Shown here piece by piece: positions 11,041 through 20,733 of a stretch of DNA of 64,000 nt (its first letter is position 1; each line of letters begins with the position of its first letter). A program made the translations under genes and the position numbers. The notes beneath the pieces were generated by a model. It saw only the letters and a program-made list of their open reading frames with translations, was not told the DNA's origin and did no database searches. The stretch covers positions 806,001 through 870,000 of the forward strand of contig JAHNUO010000016.1 of the NCBI GenBank assembly GCA_019787685.1. The letters are read 5' to 3'. This stretch comes from Chiua virens. Its lineage: Eukaryota; Basidiomycota; Agaricomycetes; Boletales; Boletaceae.

Positions 11041-13095
11041 CCACAGTGACAGACAAATGCTGCCTTCCATTCATCGCCTTCTTTGATGCATACATTATTG
11101 TATCCCCATCTTAAGTCCATTTTCATAAAGAGTTTAGCGAATTTCAGCTTATCCACAAGTTGGGAAATGAGAGGAAGGGGGTAATTATTTTTGCTTGTAT
11201 GTTCATTTAGGTAACAGTAGTCCTGAACCATGTGCTTCTTGCCATCCCTTTTAGGGACAAAGAATACTAGGAATGTTTGTTCAGACTTAGAGGGTCTGAT
11301 ATATTCTTTCTTTAATTGGTCATTGATAAACACTGACACTTTCTCTTGTTTGGTAACAGAGAGAGGAATGAGGTGACCCTTCTTAGGTTTAAATGTATCT
11401 TTGAGATCTATTGTGTGATCCCATGGTTTACATGTATGGATTTGTTCTGATTTGGTTTTTCCAAATACCTTAGCATATTTCATATATTCTGTGAGAACCA
11501 TTTCTTCAATAGTGTGTTCCTTAGGAGAAGAAGGTGGAGTTTCCATGTGAGCAGAAAAAATATAGGATTCTGCAATTGAGTTTGCATATGAGATTTCTTC
11601 TGCAATTATGGAGTCCAAGAAATTGTCTTCATCCTGGGAGTAACACTCCTTCAGACATCTTTGCATTGTGACTGTGCCTGTCATCCAGTCTATATGGTGA
11701 TTGTGGTGCTTTAACCATGTGAATCTGAGGATAAGATCATTCTTTCCAATGTTGGTAATTTCAGCATCCACTATTTCCCTGTGACCTTTGTAATTGATCA
11801 GGATCTGTGTCGTGTGAGTAATAGAACCTGCTTGATTCTTGGTTCCATCCACATTAAAGACTTGTATAGGGTGAGATAGCGCATGATGTGGGAGTTTATG
11901 TTTAGTGATGTAATCCTTGTGTATGAAGATCGCATTAGCTCCACTGTCTAAAAGCGCATTTGCTCCGACATAGCTGATTTGGTTAACTGGGGATACCAAT
12001 ATTGGTAAAGAGATTTCTTTTTCGAGTGATGTTGAAAGAGCCATCAGGTATTTGTTCTGTGACAGAATTAAGCACAGAACTATTGTGTCTGCTGTGCTCC
12101 ACAGAGACACTGTCAATGCTTTCATTATCTGTTGTTTTTGGTAAGTTAGGCCTTTTTACGTCTTGCTTGGGATGTTTATTGGATGAGTATGAGAAGTTAA
12201 ATCCTAAAGAGATAGTGTTTTCATAACACTTTGGAAGGGGTTGGTGAATGTGAGATCCCTGTATACTCAGTTCACTTTGCCTTTTCCCTTCTTTTCCATT
12301 TTGTACTTGTCATAATAATAGGCCTGCACTTGGTCAGGGTCCATTCTGTGTATGGCTGTGAAAGGATCTTGTTTCAGGACAAATTGGAAAGGGGTGGAAG
12401 TGGAAGATGTTTGTTTCTTCTCTTCTTTGTTTGTTGATTGGACCTTCCTTGATTTGGAGCAGTCCTTCTTATGTCCACCACTGTAGAAGCAGCATTCTCC
12501 ACATTGGTTCTTTGGTTTAGGACAGTCCTTGGGATAATGTCCTTGTGCTTCGCAATTAAAGCACTTAGGGGTTTGACCAGACCTTTTTTGTCCTATTGCT
12601 TTTACTTCAGACATGTGGAACTATCTATCTTTGTCTTTGTGATAAGTGAATGATATGTCCATGGTGTTAGGGTTCCTTTTGGTCCATGTGCATTTGCCTC
12701 AGACAAGGTTTATTGCAGCAAGGTATTTCATTACTGCTTGGTTTCTATCAGCAGTATAAGACGGATGAGCTATATTGGTATACATCTCATCATTTGGGTT
12801 CTGCCATTGGCCATCTTTAAAGATCTGGAAGATGATGTTTCTGGCCGTATTTGTCTCTAGGAGACAGATAGCATGGGTAGGATCTATCTCAGCTTGGTGC
12901 CAGAGATTCTCCCATTTAACAATATAATCTTCAACTCTCATCATCCCTTGTGTGAGATTTTCAAGCTTAGTTCTTGCCCAATCCACCTTATTGTTCTGAC
13001 AGAACATCCCTTCTATATCCATGACTAATTGTGCCCATGTGAGTTTCCTCCCTTGAGCTAGTCAGGTTTCTGCAAATTGGGATAATGACATTTTC
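11041..13095 (-). pseudogene. Chromovirus copy 2 (chromo2): gag end, protease and start of RT
   Basis: On the minus strand a Gag fragment (about 13,095-12,700) is followed by a region with two zinc-knuckle-like motifs (CFNCEAQGHYPKDC, and CGECCFYSGGHKKDC at about 12,570-12,470). An aspartic protease with LLDSGANAIFIHKDY comes next (about 11,960), and the palm start of RT ends at 11,041 against the A1 LTR. It is closely similar to chromo1 (33,130-35,045). The break lies in the RT motif that reads FVCHRGSFEP in chromo1. The gag 5' part and LTR are missing or unrecognisable. One stretch, 12,125-11,041, stays open for about 370 codons despite the truncation. Confidence 0.85.
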
Positions 13096-13219
13096 TATGT
13101 ACACTATATATTATTGGCAGGGAATGCGAGTTCTACCCAGGATATGTAGTTGAGGCATGCAAATGTAATGGATACCCAATGGCTAGGTAGCTCTACATAA
13201 GCTATTGGCACCACTCACA

Positions 13220-13433
13220 CAGTGAGCAACAAAACCGTTCCAATAACTAACCCTGATGCAGTGCGCGAAGCGCACTGCAAACACCTGTGGGAATCTCGCT
13301 TAGTAGTAGTGGGACCAAATGATGTACAAACTCTTGGCTACAAAGTGGTCCCTGGGTCATGTGATTTGGCCCAGGGGTGGTGGAGATATGACCATTTTAA
13401 ATCACTCATGTCATTGGAACAGTTTTGTTGCTG
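13220..13433 (+). repeat. Left terminal inverted repeat of the Tc1 element
   Basis: This 214-bp repeat matches 14,598-14,811 inverted, with few differences. It is bounded on its inner side by another inverted copy of its own tip (ATTGGAACAGTTTTGTTGCTG trimmed at 13,413-13,433), so each arm has a foldback layout. It contains a GC-rich palindrome, GTGCGCGAAGCGCAC. Confidence 0.9.
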
Positions 13434-13561
13434 TCATATTGAAACACAGAACTCATATGTTGCACTGGGATATTATGTCAGCATTGAGTCATGTGATGGA
13501 TAAACAGTTCAACAAGACATAAACACAGCCAAACACCATTCCTTTTACCACTTCTTTCACC

Positions 13562-14578
13562 ATGAAATCCCTTTCCACTGATCAAATCAACCAAGTTATT
13601 GCTTTCTTGGAATTGGGTCAAACAACTCGTCAGATCTCCACTTCTACTGGATTCAGTAACTCTACCATCAGTTGTATTTGCACTGAACACTGTCCCAACC
13701 TTCCCAAAGCCACTGGTGGTCATCCATCCATTATTTCTCCCACTGATATGCGACATGCCATTCGACTTCTTGGTACTGGAAAGGCTGAAAATGCTGTTCA
13801 GGTCACCAAGACTCTTCAGGATGTCAAGAACCATCCCATCTCTCCCCAGACCATCCGTCGTCACTTGAAGAAAGCTGGTATGAAGGCTGTAGTAAAGAAG
13901 AAACGCCCTCTTCTTTCCAAGCGCCATAGGAGAGAAAGATTAGATTTTGCTTTGAGCCATCAGGACTGGACTGTGGATGATTGGAAGCGAGTTATATGGT
14001 CAGATGAGACCAAGATTAATCACATTGGGTCAGATGGTAGGAAATGGGCATGGAAAAAGCCAGGAGAGGGCCTCAGTGATAGACTTGTGGAGGGTACAGT
14101 CAAGTTTGGAGGAGGATCAGTCATGTTATGGGGTTGTATGACCTGGGAAGGTGTTGGGATGGCTTGTAGGATTGATGGTAAGATGGATGCTAACCTTTAT
14201 GTGCAGATTTTGGAGGATGAACTCCAAAAAACCCTTGTGGATTATGGATTTACCCCAGAGGACATTATTTTCCAGCAGGATAATGACCCCAAACATACCA
14301 GTAGGAGGGCCAAGGAGTGGTTGAAAGAGCATGGATATGAGGTCATGGTATGGCCTGCTCAGTCTCCAGACCTTAACCCCATAGAACATCTATGGTTTCT
14401 CCTCAAAAGAAGGCTTGCAGAATATCCTGAGCCAGCCAAGGGGGTATTGGAACTTTGGGAGAGGATTCAGGAAGAGTGGTACAAGATTGAGGTTGGGGAG
14501 TGTCAGAGATTGATTGAGAGCATGCCTAGAAGGGTTCAGGAGGTCATCAAGGCCAAAGGAGGATACACTTCATACTAA
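13562..14578 (+). CDS. Tc1-like DD34E transposase (338 aa, intact)
   Basis: The enzyme cuts and pastes the element at TA sites. The single-exon frame has no stops from the ATG at 13,562 to the TAA at 14,576-14,578. Residues 1-110 hold two helix-turn-helix segments for binding the inverted repeats (around TTRQISTSTGFSNSTIS and SPQTIRRHLKKAG), followed by a basic stretch. The catalytic domain has Asp148 in WSDETKI, Asp240 in FQQDNDPKHTS and Glu275 in QSPDLNPIEHLW, with 34 residues between the last two. The GGGSVMLWG motif is also typical. Length and motifs are those of a full Tc1 transposase. A frame without introns and without the TGA stops seen in the other elements suggests a young or selected copy. 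Confidence 0.95.
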   Translation: MKSLSTDQINQVIAFLELGQTTRQISTSTGFSNSTISCICTEHCPNLPKATGGHPSIISPTDMRHAIRLLGTGKAENAVQVTKTLQDVKNHPISPQTIRRHLKKAGMKAVVKKKRPLLSKRHRRERLDFALSHQDWTVDDWKRVIWSDETKINHIGSDGRKWAWKKPGEGLSDRLVEGTVKFGGGSVMLWGCMTWEGVGMACRIDGKMDANLYVQILEDELQKTLVDYGFTPEDIIFQQDNDPKHTSRRAKEWLKEHGYEVMVWPAQSPDLNPIEHLWFLLKRRLAEYPEPAKGVLELWERIQEEWYKIEVGECQRLIESMPRRVQEVIKAKGGYTSY

Positions 14579-14597
14579 TTTGCAATACCCCTAATAT

Positions 14598-14811
14598 CAG
14601 CAACAAAACTGTTCCAATGACATCAGTGATTTAAAATGGTTATATCTCCACCACCCCTGGGCCAAATCACATGACCCAGGGACCAATTTGTAGCCAAGAG
14701 TTTGTACATCATTTGGTCCCACTACTACTAAGCGAGATTCCCACAGGTGTTTGCAGTGCGCTTCGCGCACTGCGTCAGGGTTAGTTATTGGAACAGTTTT
14801 GTTGCTCACTG
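14598..14811 (-). repeat. Right terminal inverted repeat of the Tc1 element
   Basis: Inverted copy of 13,220-13,433, followed by TA at 14,812-14,813. The inner edge (CAGCAACAAAACTGTTCCAA, from 14,598) mirrors the outer tip. Confidence 0.9.
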
Positions 14812-15344
14812 TAAGCCCGTTACTACTGCACAAAAACAGGGTTTCCTGATGAAGTTGAGCTTGACCTATGGGTGATATTGTGCAGAGTGGGGTGAGCAGG
14901 AAAAAAGTGTGGCTTGAGTGGGTTACAAACTGAAGCCACATAATGGCTCTATTTGGTTAAGGTCAGCAGAAACCAGGATATTGTTCCAGTGCAGCTCCTA
15001 CCGGCTTGGCATGAGCCAACATCGGCTCAAGGCTCAGAGATGGCTGTAGCCAAAGCTGTGGTAACTCTAACCCGATTACCCGGCAGCCCATCCTTGCCCG
15101 TGTTGAGCAGCACCACGTCATCTGACTGGATTGTCAGTACATTTTTTCTTTTCTTTTGAGGAGTACTGACTGGTTTTATTCTGTGACATGTCCTTCACAA
15201 TGTAGGGTTCAAATTGTCAAGGAGCAAATTTAAAGGATTTTGGTTCTTGCCAGCCCAGCATCAAAAGTCGCACTATAAATGTGCTGTCTTTCATAACATG
15301 ATCTCTCTGCAGTCAGCGGATGCCTCGTGTCTTTGGCACATTTA
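14812..15344. other. Unassigned spacer between two DNA transposons
   Basis: No reading frame that I can support lies here. It could be the remains of the 5' leader or LTR of chromo2, but I cannot align it with chromo1 or its LTR. It ends with the TA (15,343-15,344) that flanks the next element. Confidence 0.4.
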
Positions 15345-15466
15345 CTGTTGTTTTCACATGAGGTGGCAGTGTGGGAAATCTCCAAAAAAAATCACCTCCA
15401 TTCTTAGCCCCCTCACAGCGCCTCAACACATAATCGGAATTGGGTGAAAAAGATACCATTCGAGTT
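15345..15466 (+). repeat. Left terminal inverted repeat of the IS630-type element
   Basis: About 120 bp, starting CTGTTGTTTTCACATGAGG and reaching GAATTGGGTGAAAAAGATA, mirror 19,670-19,791 with moderate divergence. Confidence 0.85.
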
Positions 15467-15697
15467 GTATATGCATGTAGATTGTATCCTGACGTGACTG
15501 AAGCCCAAAATCAATTATTATTATTTTCAGGATTTTGGCAGTGATCAGAATTTGTCTGGGATCAATCTATAGACTGCTTGAAGTATGTATGTCACGCTGT
15601 CAGGCTTGTAGGAAATCAAACAGAATCATGTATATTGTGTATCAGAATGGATATAACAGCATGGTATATCTAAGTTTGCCCTGCCAACATCAACTTT

Positions 15698-18120
15698 CTA
15701 GCATGCAGTGCAGCCAAGTCCCATGATGCATATTGCATGATCAAAATTGCTGTACCTACTTCGATCGTGAGCAAGTCTTGAATACTTTTTATCCAGTTGA
15801 AATAGGAACTTGAAGCCCTTCTTCTGGAGGACAGGACCAAATGCTGTATTTGAAAGGTTATTTCTTTTGCATTTCAGATGGCAACCAAGGGACTTGAACC
15901 ACAAAATAATATCAGGGGCATCCATGTCATCGAAAGACAGGAGGGGTGAGCCTGAAGCTTGAGAACTTGTTTTGGAAAGAGCAGATGGTAGAGCAGTGGG
16001 AGATGGACCAGGTGAGGGCTCAGATGGTGATGGCATACACTCTCCTGAGCCAGCACTAGTACCAGGTAGGAATAAAGTGTTCAGTGTGTTCACAGCCAAC
16101 CCTGGGCCACTTGGGTAACCAGCATGGCCATGCATTCCCCATGCTTGAGGGGGCATAAACCATGCAGGATGTGGGGTATAGCCATACCCGCCATATCCCA
16201 CTTGAGGCCCACCAGCCTGAGGATGTGGCATTTCTGAGTCAAGAGGCTGTGACATCAATTGCCCACCATGATGGGTCTGAGTCCTCATGTTTCGAAGGGT
16301 AACCATGTCAGGTTTTGCATCAACTGTAGCTCTTTTACCAATCTATCCAAGTCGTCACTCAGTAAAACATCAACAGTAGGTGAGACACAAAATCGGACTT
16401 ACAATCTCATATGCCCAAATCAACAAATTATTGTATGTGATCACATAGCAATGACCTGGCCTGCCAGTAGGCACAGGGTAACAGTAGGCATCGTCCTTCC
16501 CTTGAGAGTGGTAGTTGCACCTCCATTGTGCTTCAAGTTCGGCAATGATCTCTTTCTCCTCAGCTGGGCCCTCCAGTTGATTGCTGCCACTAGTTGGCTT
16601 CTGAGTCTGTTTGCCTAATCCTTGCCTTGAAGCTCCTGTATGAGCCATACCAACCTGCCATATGACAATCAAATATAGTATGGATATGAGTGTTGGGCAT
16701 AACATACTGCTCCCTTTTTGCCATTTCCAACTTTAGGTGGCTCATTCAATGACTCAGACACAGCATCTTTGAAATACACTGTGATCTTCTTGCATTGGCA
16801 TGCTAATGGCTTCCCATTCTGAAGGCATCTTGGAATGAAATGATCTCTCATTGACTCCATGAATAGCTTGAGCTCCTCGTCTGATTGAAGGGATGTCAGT
16901 CCCTCATGGCACTTCTCAGTGCTGAGCCAATACTGGAGCCAGATTTGGTAGGAAAACGGTTGAGTTTCTCTGCAACAATTTTGTGAATATCTTCGAGAGA
17001 GGAGTCATTCTTGAGGACAAAAGGAGAGTTTGGTAATCCATCAGAATGGCAGATAGCACATCAGATTTCAAAGGCTAAAACAAGTCAGTGTTGCAAGTAT
17101 GTGCTGATAAACTAGCACACACAACATGTTTTCAGATCATAAGTGCCAGTGGTAGTGGTATGACCATGGCTTGTCAAAAGAGACATAGAGGCAGTAGCTT
17201 TGCCCTTTCCCTTGGGCTGTGTGGTGTTGCGGTTGGTCTTGGGTGCAGGCTTAGTGCATGCTAGCATGCACTGAAGCTTGAGTTCCAGTGCATCATGGGC
17301 AGACTCAGACTCAGAGCTCAACATGTCATCTGTGTCACTGTTACTAACTGCATTGATCTGATGGCCAAAGTCTTCTGAGTCGCTTGCATTCAGGTCCACC
17401 TCTGATTCATTGTTGGCCACTGCTGCCAAGAGTTGGAGGGCACTCAAAAGTTTACCTGCCTCTGATCTGAGGTCTGAGTCATTGGAAATGGTAAAACCCA
17501 TTTCTTCAGCAGCCTCAAGGATTGGGTTCAAGTTCAGGTTCAAAGAATTGAACATCTGATCATAGGACAGTGATGAGGATGATGGCTCATCTGGCAGGAT
17601 ACTTGACAGGCCACCTGAGGAAGCATCTACATTGTCATCAGGGGGTTGTGAATAGTAGCACTGTCATTTGGTAGCTGGCTTGGGAGAATCCAGAGATGGA
17701 CTTGGAGGGAAGGGCTGTGCGATGACTTGTGCAGCCTTAGGATGACGAGTCTGTTCCCTAGAGTGCAACTGATGTTGAGTGACATCCAGCTGATCAGCAG
17801 ATTGAGGGAGCTCAGGTGCAGCACTGGTACTACGAGTAGGACATGCATGGATTTCTTGAGTGACACAGAGTAAACCATGATCTGTGCATCTTTGGCATGC
17901 ACTGGCCCCGGATGCAAAGCTACACTTGACCTTTGATGAACAACACTTTGCACACACTCCAGTTTTCACCACTGGACCTATGTTTTGCTTGTAACGTAGT
18001 GAAATGAGTGAAAAAAAGCATACCTTCAATGCTCTGCTGAGGAACTGTTTCTGCAGTGACCCCAGTGTCATGGGTTGCAGTGGGGGCCACAACATCAGCC
18101 TTCTTGCACTTTCTTGACAT
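15698..18120 (-). CDS. Passenger gene of the IS630-type element: zinc-cluster protein
   Basis: The gene lies downstream of the transposase on the same strand and starts MSRKCKKADVV at 18,120. After a short intron it has a six-cysteine cluster, CAKCCSSKVKC then CQRCTDHGLLC (about 17,957-17,870), with a C-x2-C-x6-C repeat. A Ser/Pro-rich region, an acidic region (about 17,555-17,112) and a part with WRCNYHSQGKDDAYCYPV (about 16,560-16,480) follow; the last resembles a module common in agaricomycete orphan proteins. A Gly/Tyr/Pro-rich exon ends at a stop at 15,698. Several introns are needed, and I cannot fix every junction; at least one stop (about 17,664) may be real decay. Its function is unknown; DNA or RNA binding by the cluster is inference. 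Confidence 0.6.
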
Positions 18121-18358
18121 GAATATTGAAGTTCAATGTGCAGAAACGTGGTGACAATGAGGAACTGGAGACAAACTAGTACTATGTACTTACACAATGT
18201 GATATGTGAAGTACAAGATGAAAATGGTCAGAAAACCTGACCCATCGCATACAATGGACTTGGAGTCACCTACTACTACACTGTCTACACATAACCACAG
18301 TGATGATACCAGCCCATAGAGTCTTCAGGGGAGATAATGTACAAAGCACATGTTAGAG

Positions 18359-19521
18359 TCATGTAATGTCCTCGTCCAACAACTGCATCATCACCAATCG
18401 AGCATATTCCCCATTTCTGCACAGGTTGTACTTCATTGCCAAAAATGCCAGCTTGATCAGGTTAAGGTCAGGGGAGTAAGGTAGAAGGAACTCGCACTGC
18501 ATACCCCTGGAAGTAAAATGAGTTTAGGGATCAGAGAGAAATAAGAACACTTGCCTCACCTCAATTCAATTCTGAATTTCTGGGTGCTTGTGAATCCTAC
18601 AATTGTCCATAACAATGACCAAATTTGTTGCTGGATAAGGCCACATCTTGTCAAGTAAGCCATCTATGAAATCTGAGAATGTGTCTGTGGTGAAGGATCC
18701 CTCAACAATGTTGCAGTGTATGATTCCATCATGTAGTGTGAGTGCTGGAAGAACAGAAAAGCTGTTTTACAGTCAGCCAGTTTGTATAACTCAAATCAAA
18801 TGCTATATAAAAATCATACTGACGTCCACGAATGAAAAATGCCTTGCATTGGGCTTTGCTTCCTCAGATAGACCATGCTTGACCACAGTATGTAGTATGG
18901 CAATCCATGGAACTTTCATCAACAAAAACAAGCTGGTCTGCCTCATACCTTCCAATGCGAGCAATGTATTCAAGTCACTTCTGAGCAGAGCACTCTGCTG
19001 CAACACACATGACCTGAAGGAGCAGGTTTGTGAACATGACACTGATCAATACTAAAACCTACCTTTTTCATTGTGAATCCTGCTCTGTGGAGCGTGTGCC
19101 ATACAGTTGATCACAAGACATCAACACCACAAGAAGTAATGAGCATTTCTTGAAGTTCATCAAGGTACAAGTCCAGAGTCTTTTGAATGGTTCCTAGCAG
19201 AAACTAAACATTATATGTAAGTCCCAAGTGGTACAGGCAGCCACGTCAGATGTCTGTATGACAACATACTCATACAATACAGAAAGTAAGACTCACCTCA
19301 ACATCAACATCATGAAGGTGCATTTTATTCTTGCATTCCTCATCAACCATGTTCTCTTGATGTCCCATGATGGTCCTGTGTGTTTCAAAATGTGATTTGA
19401 TGTGATGGACAGAATGGGTCAAAAGGGAGAGACACATAGCAATTTCATCCATCTTGATGAGCCTGCTCAATCGAATAATGGCCCATTGTGTGTCGGGGCT
19501 GATCTTGTCTCCTTTCGGCAT
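18359..19521 (-). pseudogene. IS630/Tc1-superfamily (DDE_3) transposase, inactivated
   Basis: The start MPKGDKISPDTQWAI at 19,521 leads into a helix-turn-helix region. The catalytic core has Asp in LVFVDESSMD (about 18,930-18,900) and in LVIVMDNCRIHKHPEI (about 18,622-18,575). The third block reads PYSPDLNLIKLAF (about 18,481-18,440), where the family has PYSPDLNPIELAF. The catalytic Glu is therefore Lys (codon 18,454-18,452). Stops occur in the core, for example before LEYIARIGRYEADQL and after QAWSI. Introns are likely. The loss of the glutamate alone would abolish cleavage. Confidence 0.85.
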
Positions 19522-19669
19522 GACTATGCAACTATATCAGATGGTCGGTGTGCATTGGGGAATGAAAATTCACCAGAAGGATAAATCCCGAAGCTGTGAA
19601 ATTTCGATTATTTTAAAAAGTGTGAATTTTGCCTGCGGTTGTACTGGAATACAATCCTTGGATCTCCAT

Positions 19670-19791
19670 GAGTTGAATGATATCTTTTTCACCCAATTCT
19701 GATGGCATGTTGAGGCACTATGAGGGGGCTGATAATAGAGGTGGTTTTTTCAAGAGATTTCCCACACTGCCACCTCATGTGAAAACAACAG
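19670..19791 (-). repeat. Right terminal inverted repeat of the IS630-type element
   Basis: Inverted match to 15,345-15,466, ending CATGTGAAAACAACAG at 19,791 and followed by TA. Confidence 0.85.
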
Positions 19792-19793
19792 TA

Positions 19794-20733
19794 ATCCTGG
19801 ACTACTACGTGTGTGGAAATCTCACATTGTGAGATTGGCCCTACTCCAGGACTTGGTTTACGGATGCTGTACACATTCACCCAGCGTCTTCCTAAACTTG
19901 TGCACACTCATTTCGCAGGTGCAGCAGAGGCTTCCAACAAATGAATGTACATCAGCCATCCATTTACCTGGAATTAATCAATTTCCATCATTTAGTACAA
20001 CTGGCCCTACCACAATGCCTTCTTGGAACAGCCCGTATCGCTGCTCAAGGGCCGACATACACATGCGGCTCCTGGGACTTGACTTGATTGTGTTCATTGG
20101 TATATCCATGGCTCACTGTTGAGATTGCTGCTTTAGCATGTTTCCTCTTCTAACACCATCCATCTGCCCACATGCCTCCACTTACTCCGATCCCAGCCCA
20201 GTTCTTTGGGACGACAATTTAATCAGCCACCTTCACCTCATTGTGGGTGGTTCAAGCCAAATTACATACCCTTATCAATGGGCATCAAGACGTGAACAGA
20301 ACTACGCATACAGAACATAAATGATACTCCACCCAACATTGAGACTTACCAATAGCTTGGTTCTCCTAATATCATCTCAATATTGCAGTGAAGGAAGGTG
20401 TCTTGCAGCAGCACGTCAATAACGCTTTCAGGCATTCCTATTGGGTGTGACCCCCAGTGAGAAATAGATATCAGGAGATCGACCAGAATAGTGTAAAAAT
20501 ATATTTAAATGTGCTAGGTACATACTGCCATCTGCCTGACTTGTATCAAAATATACCCAAACATATCAACAGTTGATGCCATACATCTTGGTAGCTCACA
20601 ATGTTAATGCTACATCCTGGTAGCTACTCCCATCCCTCGACTAGAACTATTAGCCATGTCTACTGTGTCCTCTAGTGATTGTATGTGCAGTACTCTGAAT
20701 AGACATCTTTTTCCCTTTCCCAAGCCACTGATG
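19794..20733. other. Intergenic stretch between transposons
   Basis: I see no supportable gene. The sequence holds a short inverted repeat, AATCTCACATTGTGAGATT (about 19,828-19,846). It may include the 5' terminal region of the CACTA gene that follows, but I cannot identify a CACTA-type terminus. Confidence 0.4.

Larger units (their letters stand above)
13220..14811 (+). mobile_element. Tc1/mariner-type DNA transposon (complete, 1,592 bp)
   Basis: Terminal inverted repeats of 214 bp (13,220-13,433 and 14,598-14,811) begin CAGTGAGCAACAAAAC and enclose a single intact transposase gene. The right end is followed by TA; the left is preceded by CA, consistent with a TA target with one changed base. 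It lies just beyond the truncated gag end of chromo2. With intact ends and frame, this is the best candidate for a recently active element in the window. Confidence 0.9.
15345..19791 (-). mobile_element. IS630/Tc1-superfamily transposon with a passenger gene (4,447 bp)
   Basis: Inverted repeats of about 120 bp begin CTGTTGTTTTCACATGAGG at 15,345 and at 19,791 (minus). TA flanks both sides (15,343-15,344 and 19,792-19,793), the target duplication of this superfamily. Inside, both genes run on the minus strand: a DDE_3-type transposase (19,521-18,359), then a longer gene with a cysteine cluster (18,120-15,698). At 4.4 kb it is large for the superfamily, because of the second gene. The transposase is broken, so the copy is probably immobile. 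Confidence 0.85.

Noticed and set aside
10726..11049. 107-residue plus-strand frame with an apparent signal-like start
   Set aside because: It lies wholly in B and A LTR sequence, and the matching frames in the other LTR copies are just LTR.
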